Part shown: in pieces, positions 21,659 through 31,854 of the stretch
Numbering within the stretch: position 1 is the first letter of the stretch
Layout: each line of letters starts with the position of its first letter
Origin: Acorus gramineus
Lineage: Eukaryota > Streptophyta > Magnoliopsida > Acorales > Acoraceae
Direction of reading: 5' to 3'
Length of the DNA: 64,000 bases
Assembly: GCA_030737835.1 (NCBI GenBank)
Contig: JAUJYN010000102.1
Location: 52,593-116,592 of the forward strand
Notes under the pieces: model-generated
The model's input: only the letters and a program-made list of their open reading frames with translations
The model's database searches: none
Told to the model about the DNA's origin: nothing
Program-made: the position numbers and the translations under genes

Positions 21659-23935
21659 TAACGCAGCGTGAAACTAATAAAAAGATCCAACCAGCGTTGA
21701 GATCTCATAAGCTCCTTGAATCCACAAGGAATCCTTGAATCCACAAGGAAGAAAACCCCACAATAGAGGAAATTCGAAATATTATTGATAAAAAACTTTT
21801 TTTTTTTTACAAAGATGGTGGCACTCATTATATAGGCCACAAACATTAAATACATATTCATATTGTGAATTATGACTCTACTAAAAATAGTAAAGACACA
21901 ATTACAATGACAATTATTAAAATCTAATAAAATAACATATAAAATCCTAAAAATCCTAAATTCCTAATTCACCAATAAAAGGTGATTAATATGACTTTAA
22001 ATAATGAGATTTGTCAATAAATGACAAAATCTCATAAAACTTTATTTTGATGACAGATTTGAAATCAAATATTCTGCAATGATTTCTTTCCAAATCTGTC
22101 CTACATCAGTCTCCTCTTCTTAAAAAAAAAAACTCGTCCTCGAGTTTAAGATGAGAGGATCTTAGATGATCAGGAGGATGATATTTGATGTAATCAAATA
22201 CACCAATATGAGAGATTAAGATATTTTCTCCCATCTTAATTGATGCATCCTTGTATTTGACCTTCGGCAAGAGAAGAGATGTTTTCTTGACTTCAAATTT
22301 CTTTTCAATAAAATCGATCATGTAGAAAATTGAATGCCCCTCGATTTGTAGCCCAAATTTCTTCACCACAATAGTAGCCACAAAGTCTTCATCGTTATCA
22401 ATGTTGATGATGGCATCCAAAACACTTTTGTTGATGATGCATATATTTTGCAACACGAGCTTCTTTAGGGGCTCTTCCATCTTGGAGGTCACCGCTATGG
22501 ACTGTGGAAACAACTCCTCTTGTTCTCCTCCAGTGACATCTTCAGAATCACGAGAGAAAACAATATCATCTGCTTCTTCATTGCTCATGTCCTCATCGAT
22601 CTCTGGTTCAACGATGAAGTTGACCCGCTCTCCTTCTTCTTCTGCGAACTCTGCGCCATCATATATATCATCAACTTCTTGTTCAACTAAAACTTCGCTC
22701 TCTTGTTGATTTTGATTTGAGCAAAGTTCTGGTTCATTGGAACCTCCATACTTCTCTGATGATGGTAGATCATAAGGGTCCCTCGAATCATCCCCATCTT
22801 TTGCAGGACTTGTTCTTATCGCATCTTGTGCCTTTGATATCTCTAGTCGTGATTCCACCCTTACAATTTGACAACAATTTCGATACAATTGGGGTAAATA
22901 TCGTTCATAATTTCGTGGCAGAAATTGATCCATGAGGAGTTGTTTCATCCTCCTCCATGTATGAACAAGTGCTCTTCCTCGTTGTTGTCGGGTTCTCTGA
23001 AGTTGGTCCCACCAAGCAGCGGCACCACTTTTTAATCGAAAGGCCACCAATTTGACCATCTTCTCCTCTGGAACCTCCATCATCTCAAAGAATCTCTCGA
23101 CCTCTGAGATCCAATCAAGGAAATCCTCAATCTGCATATTACCATTGAAATAAGAAATATCCGCATTCAATCGGTAATCATTGTATTTCATATGCCGCCT
23201 CCTCGGCTGATATCCGTGAAGTCCATAACCTTCATCCTCCGAGTCTTCCTCATCATCAGGTTGATAACGAGTGGGACGTCGAACGATGTTCTGAGCAATA
23301 GGTCGGCCTTGGGCAACTCCCTCGACGCGTCTCCTATCACCTTTAGGATGCCTGTTATTGGCGTTGAGGTTCAGGCAAGCGATCATCGTGCGGATCTCTC
23401 GCATCTGATCGCGTTGTTCCTCGATCGCCTTCCGCACATCCTCCAATCCACGACCAGCGTCATTAGATTGGTTGTCTCCCCCTCCGTTATTTGCCATCAC
23501 AACAAGGCAAATCCTCGCTCTGATACCACCTAACGCAGCGTGAAACTGATAAAAAGATCCAACCAGCGTTGAGATCTCATAAGCTCCTTGAATCCACAAG
23601 GAAGAAAGCCCTAAAATAGAGGAAATTCGAAATATTATTGATAAAAAACTTTTTTTTTTTTTACAAACATGGTGACACTCATTATATAGGCCACAAACAT
23701 TAAATACATATTCATATTGTGAATTATGACTTTACTAAAAATAGTAAAGACACAATTACAATGACAATTATTAAAATCTAATAAAATAACATATAAAATC
23801 ATAAAAATCCTAAATTCCTAATTCACCAATAAAAGGTGATTAATATGACTTTAAATAATGAGATTTGTCAATAAATGACAAAATCTCATAAAACTTTATT
23901 TTGATGACAGATATGAAATCAAATAATCATTGCAT
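21659..23935 (-). mobile_element. Gag-only LTR retrotransposon (TR-GAG type), non-autonomous
   Basis: Minus-strand order: 5' LTR 23,531-about 23,925 (its outermost ~45-50 bp lost), primer-binding site 23,517-23,528 (TGGTATCAGAGC), gag 22,106-23,497, polypurine tract AAGAAGAGGAGAC at 22,109-22,121, and 3' LTR 21,659-22,108. The 3' LTR is 450 bp and includes an extra ~18-bp duplication of TCCTTGAATCCACAAGGA. There is no protease, reverse transcriptase or integrase, so it would need enzymes in trans. The LTRs differ at a few sites only. The layout fits the published class of terminal-repeat elements with a gag domain. Confidence 0.9.
22106..23497 (-). CDS. Gag protein of TR-GAG element
   Basis: The chosen start is the [10 protein letters not shown] methionine 20 bp after the primer-binding site. 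The frame is also open further upstream through the primer-binding site and LTR, but that is not expected to be translated. The 463-residue product has a helical N-terminal part ([20 protein letters not shown]), a basic/acidic linker with [10 protein letters not shown], and a retrotransposon Gag domain at about 112-215 ([48 protein letters not shown]). Usual Ty3/Gypsy Gags then continue to a CCHC knuckle; none is present here. Instead there is an acidic stretch and a C-terminal part ([19 protein letters not shown]) I cannot assign. The frame is intact, and its TGA stop (22,106-22,108) is the first three bases of the 3' LTR. Confidence 0.85.
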   Translation of the reverse strand: MANNGGGDNQSNDAGRGLEDVRKAIEEQRDQMREIRTMIACLNLNANNRHPKGDRRRVEGVAQGRPIAQNIVRRPTRYQPDDEEDSEDEGYGLHGYQPRRRHMKYNDYRLNADISYFNGNMQIEDFLDWISEVERFFEMMEVPEEKMVKLVAFRLKSGAAAWWDQLQRTRQQRGRALVHTWRRMKQLLMDQFLPRNYERYLPQLYRNCCQIVRVESRLEISKAQDAIRTSPAKDGDDSRDPYDLPSSEKYGGSNEPELCSNQNQQESEVLVEQEVDDIYDGAEFAEEEGERVNFIVEPEIDEDMSNEEADDIVFSRDSEDVTGGEQEELFPQSIAVTSKMEEPLKKLVLQNICIINKSVLDAIINIDNDEDFVATIVVKKFGLQIEGHSIFYMIDFIEKKFEVKKTSLLLPKVKYKDASIKMGENILISHIGVFDYIKYHPPDHLRSSHLKLEDEFFFLRRGD

Positions 23936-26900
23936 TTAATCAAAATAATCCATTGATTTTTTCAAAATCTCTGATCACGGATTTGACATAATAGATGATG
24001 TTGCATGAAGAAATACTATTTAAATATTGGGTTTGTTTAGAGCAACAAAAAAAATTTCCAAAACAGAACGAGTATCTTCCTTTTTATGTTTTTATTTTTA
24101 TGATTTTTTATTTTTTTATTTTTTTATCTTTTCAGTTGAAGAGATTTTTTTTATGTTTTTATTATTATGATCTTTCATTTTATTGTATTTTTTTTTATTT
24201 TTGCAGCTGAAGGGATTGGAGTACGTAGTTCATGAAGAGAAGTACCGCTTAGATAAAAAAAATGAAGGTAAAAGGAAATAAAAAACTAAAATTATTTTGG
24301 TACAAGATTATTGAATATTTTTATGTGGGTGCTGATTATTAATTATTTTTTAATAATTTTTCAATGAATAATTTTGTTCGGTTATGCTACATGGAAAACC
24401 CATAACTATTATTATGTGTTTTGTTTTAATTTATTTGAATTATGTTTAGGATTGCAAAAAGATAAAAGATCTTTAATCATCATTTTTATGTTTTTATTCT
24501 TATAATCTTTTATTTTATTATATTTTTTATTTTTTTAGTTGAAGAGATTGGGGTACGTTCATGAATAGAAGTACCACTTTAATAAGAAATGAAGGTAAAA
24601 GGAAAAACAAACTAAATTTTGTTTTTGTGTTTTGTTTATAATATTATTGAATATTTTTATGTGGGTTCTGATTATTAATTTTTTTTTTTAATAATTTTTT
24701 AATGAATAATTTTGTTCAGTTATATATGCTACAATGAACAACCCATAACTATTATTATGTGTTTTGTTTTGATTTTTTTGAATTATGTTTTAGGAATGCA
24801 TAAAGATAAAAGTGCTTTAATCATTTGATAGATGTATATAGGAGTTATATACTTGATGAATTGATGATGATTGGTGCCTATAGGAGTTCTATGCTTCAAA
24901 ACGTACATAAATGGGTGTAAGTGTGTGTGTGTGTGTGTTTTGTTTTTTATTTTTATTTTTTATGTTATTTTTTTAATTGCATGACTTAATTTATTCCAAG
25001 TGTTTCGATAATTTTTAACTAATTAAATATCAGTTATTACATGAGATCATCTTTTATTCTTGAAGATCACAACATTTCTATGACAGAATTTTGTTTTCAA
25101 GCAAATATTTTTTGTCCACGTATCAGTGGATTAGTTTTTATTTTGATTTTCATTTAATTAAAAAAAAATTGAAAAAATTATTTTAAATGGTTCGTCCAGA
25201 CTTGGAGCAAACATCAACATGGTTATATCTATTAGTTTGATTTACTTTTTCAATTATCTAATCTAATAAGACAATCTGATATTAATTTGATTTAAAGTTT
25301 AAAATGATCTAATGATACATAATATTTAAACAATATTTAGATTGGATTTTCTTTTTTTGTATTTAATCTAACAATACAATCATGTATTAATTTGATTTAA
25401 AATTTTATAATTTTTCAATGATACACAAGATTTAAATAATATTTGAATTTGGATTGCATTTGCTTTTTTCATATCTAATTTAACAAGACAATTAGATATT
25501 AATTTGATTTAAATTTTAAAATTATTCAATGATACAAAACATTTAAATTTAGATTTGATTTTTTCATATCCAATCTATCAAAAAAATCATATATTAATGT
25601 GATCATTGTGATATGAAAAATCAATAATAGATGTGTAGAGATAAAATAGATTATGATATGAAGATATATGTTTGACTGAGTTTGATTTAGGGTTTCATTA
25701 TATTTGATTTAGAGTTTGATTAGGTATGATTTTCCAAAAAAAAAAAATGTAAATAGTGAATGAGTAGAGTTTTTGTTTTCTTTTACACGGGTTATTAATT
25801 GCCTTCTTCAGTTCTTTGGTCATTTTTATTCGGATCAAACGACTACATACAAGTGATTTGTATATTTCATGCATAAGGAACAAGAAGGAGAAATTAATTA
25901 AAAAAATATAATGTAATCTGTTTTTGGATTTGAAATAACAAAAAAAAGGTCCATGATTTGAATATTCCAATCCGCTTGTACGTAGGGGACTCGAAATCCA
26001 AAAAAAAAAAAAATGCTTGAATGATCTATCAGTGTGCACATAGGTAATCAACGTGATTGATGCTAATCGGATACTTGTATAAGATGATTAGAATTTTTTT
26101 ATTTCAAGTTTTGATTAACCCATTACACCAAAAAAAGAAAAAAAAAAGTTTTGATCAACCCATAAAGCATATAAACAGATTGCATAAATGTATTTTTTTT
26201 TTTATTTCAAGTTTCGTTTAACCCAAAAAGCGGTTCGGATCCATGTATAAAGTGGTTACAATTTGTAAAAGTCTTTCAGGGGCAATTTTGTCTTTTGCAG
26301 GGACTAATTTGTCTTTATGACTATTTATAAGGACTTCAATGTCTATACATGTGATGGAATATTCTGAGAATATTCCGTTAAGTTTGGATGGACATTTAAC
26401 TCAGGGATGATAATTGGATTTTTCTGAGTTTTCAGGGACTCGTACGTCTGTCCCAATTTTAGTAGGGACTTATATGGGTTTTCTCATGTTTGTAGGGACT
26501 TAGATGTCTTTAACCCTACAATTTTTTTTTTATTTCATGTTTTTATTAACCCATAAAGCATATAAGCAAATTGTATACATGTATAAGATGATTAGAATTT
26601 TTTATTTCAAGTTTTGATTTATCCATAACTCGTTCCAATGACTTCAACCAAGTCAAAGGATAAAATATTGGGCATTAGTAAACAAGAACATATGTGAAAT
26701 ATTATTTGTTAGATGTCTATGTTATTTCGAATTGATAGATGCACAAATTTTTTATTAGTGTTAATATTTTGAGTATTTTTCTACCTTAAATATATTGATG
26801 AGTCTTTATTTGTTATATTAGTGATTGAATTTATTAGTATTTGATACAATAAATCAGTGTGTCCAATGTTTTTCTTCTTTTAATGAGAACTTGTGATTGA

Positions 26901-27480
26901 TATTTCATTTAACATATATATACACATGTTATTATCTTTGTACATATTAAATGAAATATGTGACATTTTACATTGTTTTTATAAATGCTTTATATATATA
27001 TATATATATATATAATAATTTTATGTAATATCGTTATTATTTATTTATATATATTTCAGTGAATGTTATACCACGTGTTTTGACACGTGCATGAAAACTA
27101 GTCTATTTGTATATAAATGTTAAAATAACACAAAAAATAAAAATATGATGTTGAAAAAAATGTTTACATCCACCGTTTTCAAAAATAAAATATAAAATGA
27201 ATTAATTACTTAAAAAATAGAATCATTACATGTTATGTACATCCTAACTAAGGTTAGCACTTACATACATGTCAACAATTTGCATAATTCAACTATAATT
27301 CAAATAAAAATTACATAAAATTGCATGTGGCCTATTCATTGTATTGCTCTCCATGGGCCTTTGGGCTGGGCCCAATTCCAATGGGCCTGGGCCCAAGAAT
27401 CAGGCCTATCCCTAGCCTGACCTGAAAACGGGTCGGGCCAGGCTTTCAAGCCTCAAGCCAAATGATGATCCTTACCCTAA
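23936..27480. other. AT-rich noncoding DNA with dispersed short repeats
   Basis: Apart from the tandem duplication at 24.1-24.8 kb I find no gene. The phrase TTATTTCAAGTTTTGATTAACCCAT recurs with changes near 26,100, 26,145, 26,205, 26,530 and 26,605. 26,270-26,510 repeats GGGACTTA-ATGTCT words. 26,991-27,014 is a (TA)n run. Confidence 0.5.
24140..24825 (+). repeat. Tandem duplication (~335 bp x 2) with exon-like cores
   Basis: Two copies share TTTTATGTTTTTATT, then GATTGG-GTACG, AGAAGTACC, AATGAAGGTAAAAGGAAA, TTGAATATTTTTATGTGGG, TCAATGAATAATTTTGTTC and ACCCATAACTATTATTATG. The first copy has TTTTTGCAG, then a short open stretch (LKGLEYVVHEEKYRLDKKNE), then GGTAAAAG, which resembles an exon between splice sites. 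The second copy has TTTTTTTAG and a stop in the equivalent stretch. No gene family is recognised. Confidence 0.65.
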
Positions 27481-27835
27481 AACAACCAAGGTTTGCCCTG
27501 AAATGAAAAAGTTCAAATAGAGCTCTAGGCCAACTCATAAAATGGGGATCTATACTAAAAATTTTGAGTGATTTTTTATCATATTAGTAAAAAACAAATT
27601 GAGACTAAAACAATAAACGGAAAAATGTATATAATCCTCATAAAGTTTGCTGATATCCACATCCCCCCCCAGATTTTTCTGAAAATCCAAAAAACCCTCT
27701 CAAAGTTTCTTCTAAATTGATCTGCTCCCTGCCATTAACATTCTTAAACTATGGTCTAGTCAAGCTAATAAGACATTATTAAATTACTCTACCCCTGTCA
27801 CTTTCACCCACACTCACCCGACTTTTATCACCCAA

Positions 27836-28369
27836 TCAGGCCTTGTTTTTTTTTAAACCAAAGTATCTTCTGCATTTCTTCTCCTTTGGCGGTTGCCGAT
27901 GGACAGGCCTTCTCAACGCCGATGGTGAACACAGAGAAAAGTTACCGGGGAGAAGGGCCAAGGATTGTTGACTTGAAGAAGGGGCGTCGAAGTCGGTCGA
28001 GTGGAGCTCGTAGAGATTCTCATAGGTGTCGGGGAGGCCCGCGTCGGCGGAGTGGAAGGGGAACTCCACAAGGGAGATGGGTCAAGAGGAAATGGAGGCG
28101 GTGCGGTCGATGAAGGGTCCAAGGCGGGCGGTGTTGAGAGGGGTGGTGATGAGAGGGGCGTTGAGAGGTCCTAGCATTCAAGCTCCCAAAGGGATGGTGA
28201 GGTTTTGTGGGAGGATGAAGTCAGTGGTGATATCGGAGTCGCTTCCGTAGGCCGTGAGAGATGATGAGGCTCGGAGAAGTAGTGATGATGTGGTGAAGAA
28301 GGTGTTGAAGGCCATGGCTTTGGGTGAGTTTTGGGCGGTTGAGGAGTTAAAATCATGGGTAATTAGCAT
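27836..28369 (-). pseudogene. Unidentified coding remnant next to MULE-2
   Basis: The minus strand has CCTCAACCGCCC, an ATG at about 28,315 (MAFNTFFTTSSLLLRASSSL...TDFILPQNLTIPLGA), and, in other frames, a proline/serine-rich stretch to about 27,836. GC content is clearly higher than on either side. The frames do not join without shifts, and I recognise no family. MULE-2 appears to have inserted just upstream of this ATG (left end near 28,357). It may be the start of a host gene broken by the element, or a captured piece. Confidence 0.3.
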
Positions 28370-28560
28370 TTTTAGCTCCTGAAAATTAAATATTTATAAA
28401 AATAACTCTTCCACCCGAATATTTGCAAAAACTAGCCCCGGTGACATTTTACACTGGAGACGGATTATATATAATCCGTCTCCAGTGTTGCAATCCGTTA
28501 AAAAAATAACTAAGCATATATACTGGAGACGGCATATATATATGCCGTCCCCGCTGCCAA
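28357..28560 (+). mobile_element. Putative left terminal region of MULE-2 with two palindromes
   Basis: The sequence GGGTAATTAGCATTTTTAGC begins at 28,357 and is followed by AAAATAACTCTTCC and AAAACTAGCCCC, the style of MULE ends (compare the element at 48,947). It carries a perfect 38-bp palindrome at 28,451-28,488 (arms ACACTGGAGACGGATTAT) and a 28-bp palindrome with one mismatch at 28,524-28,551 (arm GGAGACGGCAT). I did not find a matching right end. Confidence 0.5.
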
Positions 28561-29103
28561 GCCCTAAAACACCCATTTTTCACCCCTTTTGTCCCTCTTT
28601 CACCCACCCACCCGTTGCCAACCCCGAAAAATCATCAAAAACAACTTTGAATCCGAAGGTAAACATCAAAACCCTAAATGTTCTTGAATTTTATTATTTA
28701 TTTATCAATTGTTTTGATTTTATTGATTAAATTAGGGTTTTTATAAAAAATCCTAAATGTTGAATGTTGAATTTATTTATTATTGGAATGTTGATTGTAT
28801 GATGTTTTGTTAAGTGAAATGTGAATTTTTTTAGGGTTTTGGTTATTTTAAAATTTCTTATTTGTCAAAATAAACTTTTAAATCTTAAAAAAATTTGAAA
28901 TTTTTTTTAAAAATTGTATGGCCTTAGGAAATAATTCAATGGCCTCTTAGTAAACATTTTAAAAAAATGAAAGGCTATTTTTAGGAAATATGCTTTGTAT
29001 GTGTTGCATGAATGTTTTTTGTGTTTAATGTGTATGTGTTGGATGGATTTTATTATTATGAATTTAGAAATATATTTACTAAGTTGAATAATTTATGGTT
29101 TAG

Positions 29104-29594
29104 ATGGTAAAGAAATCCGATGTCCCGTTAATGTACTCTTTTAACGGGAGGATTGTTCAACGCGAAGATAGTTCATTTTATGAAGGTGGTACCAGGAAAA
29201 CCACCATCATACGTAAGAAGATCTCTTATGTCGATTTACTCCAAATGATGTACCATTTGACGGGACCGATCCAAGTCTTTACAAATTGTCCATGACTGCT
29301 GTGCATCCAACTCACGACGGAAAGTGTTTGGGTGCCCCTCTCGAAGATGATATGGGGGTGAAAGTTATGATAATGTTGTACCCAAAGCACGCGCATCATT
29401 CAAATATGGTTAGAGAAGGAAGAGATCATACAAAGAGGTCGTGGCGCGATGAATTATGATGCAGAAGATTCATATCCTTCCATTGTTCGTGAACCATATC
29501 AACCTTCATCGTCGTCGTTTGTTCCGTGCACCCAAGAGAATATGATTGATGCAACACCGACCAATGCCTATGGGAGTGTGAATATACCACATTT
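29104..29594 (+). pseudogene. 5' exon of MULE-2 transposase (PB1-like N-terminal part), frameshifted
   Basis: It begins MVKKSDVPLMYSFNGRIV and continues with a YEGGTRKTT stretch and SYVDLLQMMYHLTG, the usual N-terminus of MuDR-type plant transposases. The frame stops at 29,293-29,295, but the shifted frame resumes with KLSMTAVHPTHDGK and DDMGVKVMIML, as expected of the family, so a small indel has broken it. A later open piece (VREPYQPSSSSFVPCTQEN...NIPHL) leads to a GTAAGT donor at 29,595. The intron ends at 29,670 (TTATAG), joining exon 2. Confidence 0.7.
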
Positions 29595-29686
29595 GTAAGT
29601 ATTGTGAATTTATAGGATGTTTTTGGTGGGTGTATTCATATATGTAAGTATATTGTGTTTGCATTTATAGGTCCCCATTTCATGAC

Positions 29687-31777
29687 ATGGGTTGGGACGA
29701 TATTCGTGAAGGAATTGAAGTGAACAATGAAGGAGAAGAAGATCAAGAAGGGGGAGAAGAAGAAGATCAAGATTGGGGAGAAGAAGAAGATCAAGAAGGG
29801 GAAGAAGAAGAAGAGGATGATGATGAAGATACCGAAGAAGAAGAAGAAGCAGAGGACGTGAATGAGGAACCTGATAGTGAGGAGGACCATGATGTGAGGA
29901 GAACTGCCATCAGTGAATATGGTGTTCCTCAAATGTTTCCTACACGTGAGCTTATGGAGCAGGCGGTGGCTGAAAATGTCCATCCATGCATTTATGAAAT
30001 CGGATCTTCTTCGTGTAATGAACTTGAGGTTGGTCAGCTTTTCGCGAATAAGAAGTCACTCATTAATGCTGTCCGAACCTGGAGCATAAAGAAATGCGCA
30101 CAATGTCATGTGGTGAAATCAAATGCAGAAAAATACGCCGTTAAGTGCATAAATGATGAATGTAATTGGAGATTATATGCGAGGAGGGTCGGTGGTTCAG
30201 AAATGTTCAAGATTTCCACTCTGAGAGTTCCTCATACATGCTTGGATCCTCTTCTCAGTTCAAATCACAGACAATTTAGTTCTGATTATATCTCACAGCT
30301 GATTATGCCAACGATTCGTCATAATTTGAGAATCAGTGCTACTGAGATAATGGACAGGATACGTGCTGATCATCACTACACAATTTCATATTCAAAGGCA
30401 AACCGTGCCAAATGGAAGGCTATGGAGAGGATATTTGGAAATTGGGAGGAATCATATGCTGAGTTGCCTCTATATGTTGATGCCTTGAGGAGGTCTAATC
30501 CAGGAACAACTGTGTTCTTCGAAGGCCCTGTCATACAAGAGAATAACATGGGCAGACCGATCCGACAGTTTGAACGTGTTTTTTGGGCATTCGGACCAGC
30601 CTTAGAGGCTTTCAAACATTGTCGTCCATTGGTTTGCATCGATGGAACACATCTGTATGGAAAGTATAAAGGAAATCTCTTGATAGCCACTGCTTGCGAT
30701 GCAGAAAATGGTTTGCTTCCGATAGCCTTTGCTATAGTTGAATCTGAGAACAGAAGCAGTTGGACCTTCTTCCTTTGGAACTTGTTCTTTTCTGTTGGTG
30801 GTATAAACAATTTGTGTGTCATATCTGATCGGCACTTGGGCATCATAGCAGGCATGAAGGATATTGAGGAATCAAGCAATGTAACATGGCACCATCGTTT
30901 CTGTATGAGACACATGATAGACAACTTCAAAAAACATGTAAAATCAAAGGAGTTGAGTGACCAGGTGTGGAGGGCTGCCACCTTGAAATGTCCAAATCAA
31001 TTTGCTGATGAAATGCGAAAGATTCTTAGTGCCTCCTCACAAGCTCGCACATGGCTTGATCAAGTCCCTCCACAAACATGGGCCCTTTGTTATGACGATG
31101 GCCGTCGTCATGGCACGATGACCACCAATAGAGCAGAAAGCATGAACAGTGTCTTGAAAGGTGTAAGAGGGTTGCCAATCACTGCCATATTACAACAGAC
31201 ATTCATACGAGTGTCAGAGTATTTTTATACAAGGCGTGAATCGGCCGAGAGCATGTCAGGTGAACATGTGCCATCTATGCAGCAACATTTGGAGAGAACT
31301 GCACATGATGCAAGGGCGATGTTAGTAAGAAGGCTTGATAGATCAGAATTCAATGTCCAAGACAAGAATGCGGTTATGTACATTGTTTTCCTATATCCTG
31401 ACAATGCAGAATGTCAATGTCATGTTCCGAAGTTGTTTCACTATCCATGTGCACATGTCATAGCGGCCTGTGGGTATGCTCGTATTAGTCCTGGGAGATA
31501 TGTGTCACATTGGCTTTCCTCAGAGTCATATAGACACACTTATGAACCCCGATTCCACTCCGTTGATGATAAAAGTCGTTGGCCGATTCCTACGGAAAAC
31601 GATCCCATCTTCATCCCACCAAATGTTAGGAGACAAGCGGGGCGCCCTGTATCAACTCGCCGACGTATGCATATGGACTCCAGGGATCCAAGTCTGAGAT
31701 ATACATGTTCAATATGTCATGAGAAAGGCCATAGAAAAAATAAATGTCCACGTAGAAATACAAATGCTGGTAATTGA
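29687..31777 (+). CDS. MuDR-type MULE transposase (MULE-2), intact main exon
   Basis: The 696-residue frame catalyses cut-and-paste transposition of Mutator-like elements. Residues 12-68 are an extremely acidic Glu/Asp run encoded by GAA/GAT repeats. About 113-185 is the MuDR DNA-binding region (VGQLFANKKSLINAVRTWS, C-x4-C near 154-159, HTC). The MULE transposase domain runs about 314-410 and contains the catalytic Asp319 (VCIDGTHLYGKYKG) and Asp381 (VISDRHLG); Glu484 (NRAESMN) is the likely third residue. A SWIM zinc finger follows (C576-x-C578...C588-x-H590, PCAHV), then a CCHC knuckle at 674-687 (C-x2-C-x4-H-x4-C). Exon 2 really begins at 29,671 (SPFHDM); the first in-frame ATG is 29,687. 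The DDE core is complete, but the upstream exon is frameshifted. A PMD gene follows on the same strand. Confidence 0.92.
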   Translation: MGWDDIREGIEVNNEGEEDQEGGEEEDQDWGEEEDQEGEEEEEDDDEDTEEEEEAEDVNEEPDSEEDHDVRRTAISEYGVPQMFPTRELMEQAVAENVHPCIYEIGSSSCNELEVGQLFANKKSLINAVRTWSIKKCAQCHVVKSNAEKYAVKCINDECNWRLYARRVGGSEMFKISTLRVPHTCLDPLLSSNHRQFSSDYISQLIMPTIRHNLRISATEIMDRIRADHHYTISYSKANRAKWKAMERIFGNWEESYAELPLYVDALRRSNPGTTVFFEGPVIQENNMGRPIRQFERVFWAFGPALEAFKHCRPLVCIDGTHLYGKYKGNLLIATACDAENGLLPIAFAIVESENRSSWTFFLWNLFFSVGGINNLCVISDRHLGIIAGMKDIEESSNVTWHHRFCMRHMIDNFKKHVKSKELSDQVWRAATLKCPNQFADEMRKILSASSQARTWLDQVPPQTWALCYDDGRRHGTMTTNRAESMNSVLKGVRGLPITAILQQTFIRVSEYFYTRRESAESMSGEHVPSMQQHLERTAHDARAMLVRRLDRSEFNVQDKNAVMYIVFLYPDNAECQCHVPKLFHYPCAHVIAACGYARISPGRYVSHWLSSESYRHTYEPRFHSVDDKSRWPIPTENDPIFIPPNVRRQAGRPVSTRRRMHMDSRDPSLRYTCSICHEKGHRKNKCPRRNTNAGN

Positions 31778-31854
31778 TGTTAAATATGATTGTGATATGA
31801 TGATGAATGTTCAATTGTTTGAGTAGATATTAACTTGTGTTCAAATTACAGGTG

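Larger units (their letters stand above)
18473..27496. mobile_element. Putative large hAT-like element (both ends GGGCC-rich)
   Basis: Both ends carry the GGCCCAAGCCCGG / GGGCTGGGCCC type of subterminal sequence common in plant hAT elements (18,480-18,670 and 27,345-27,460). CCTGACCC on the left corresponds to GCCTGGCCCGACCC on the minus strand at the right. An identical 8-bp word, CCTGAAAT, lies at 18,465-18,472 and 27,497-27,504, the size of a hAT target duplication. The extreme termini themselves match poorly (TAGGCATC versus GCAAACCT; a TAGGG lies ~15 bp inside the right end), so the boundaries are uncertain. No hAT transposase is visible; the interior is an AT satellite, a nested LTR element and AT-rich DNA. 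Confidence 0.35.
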
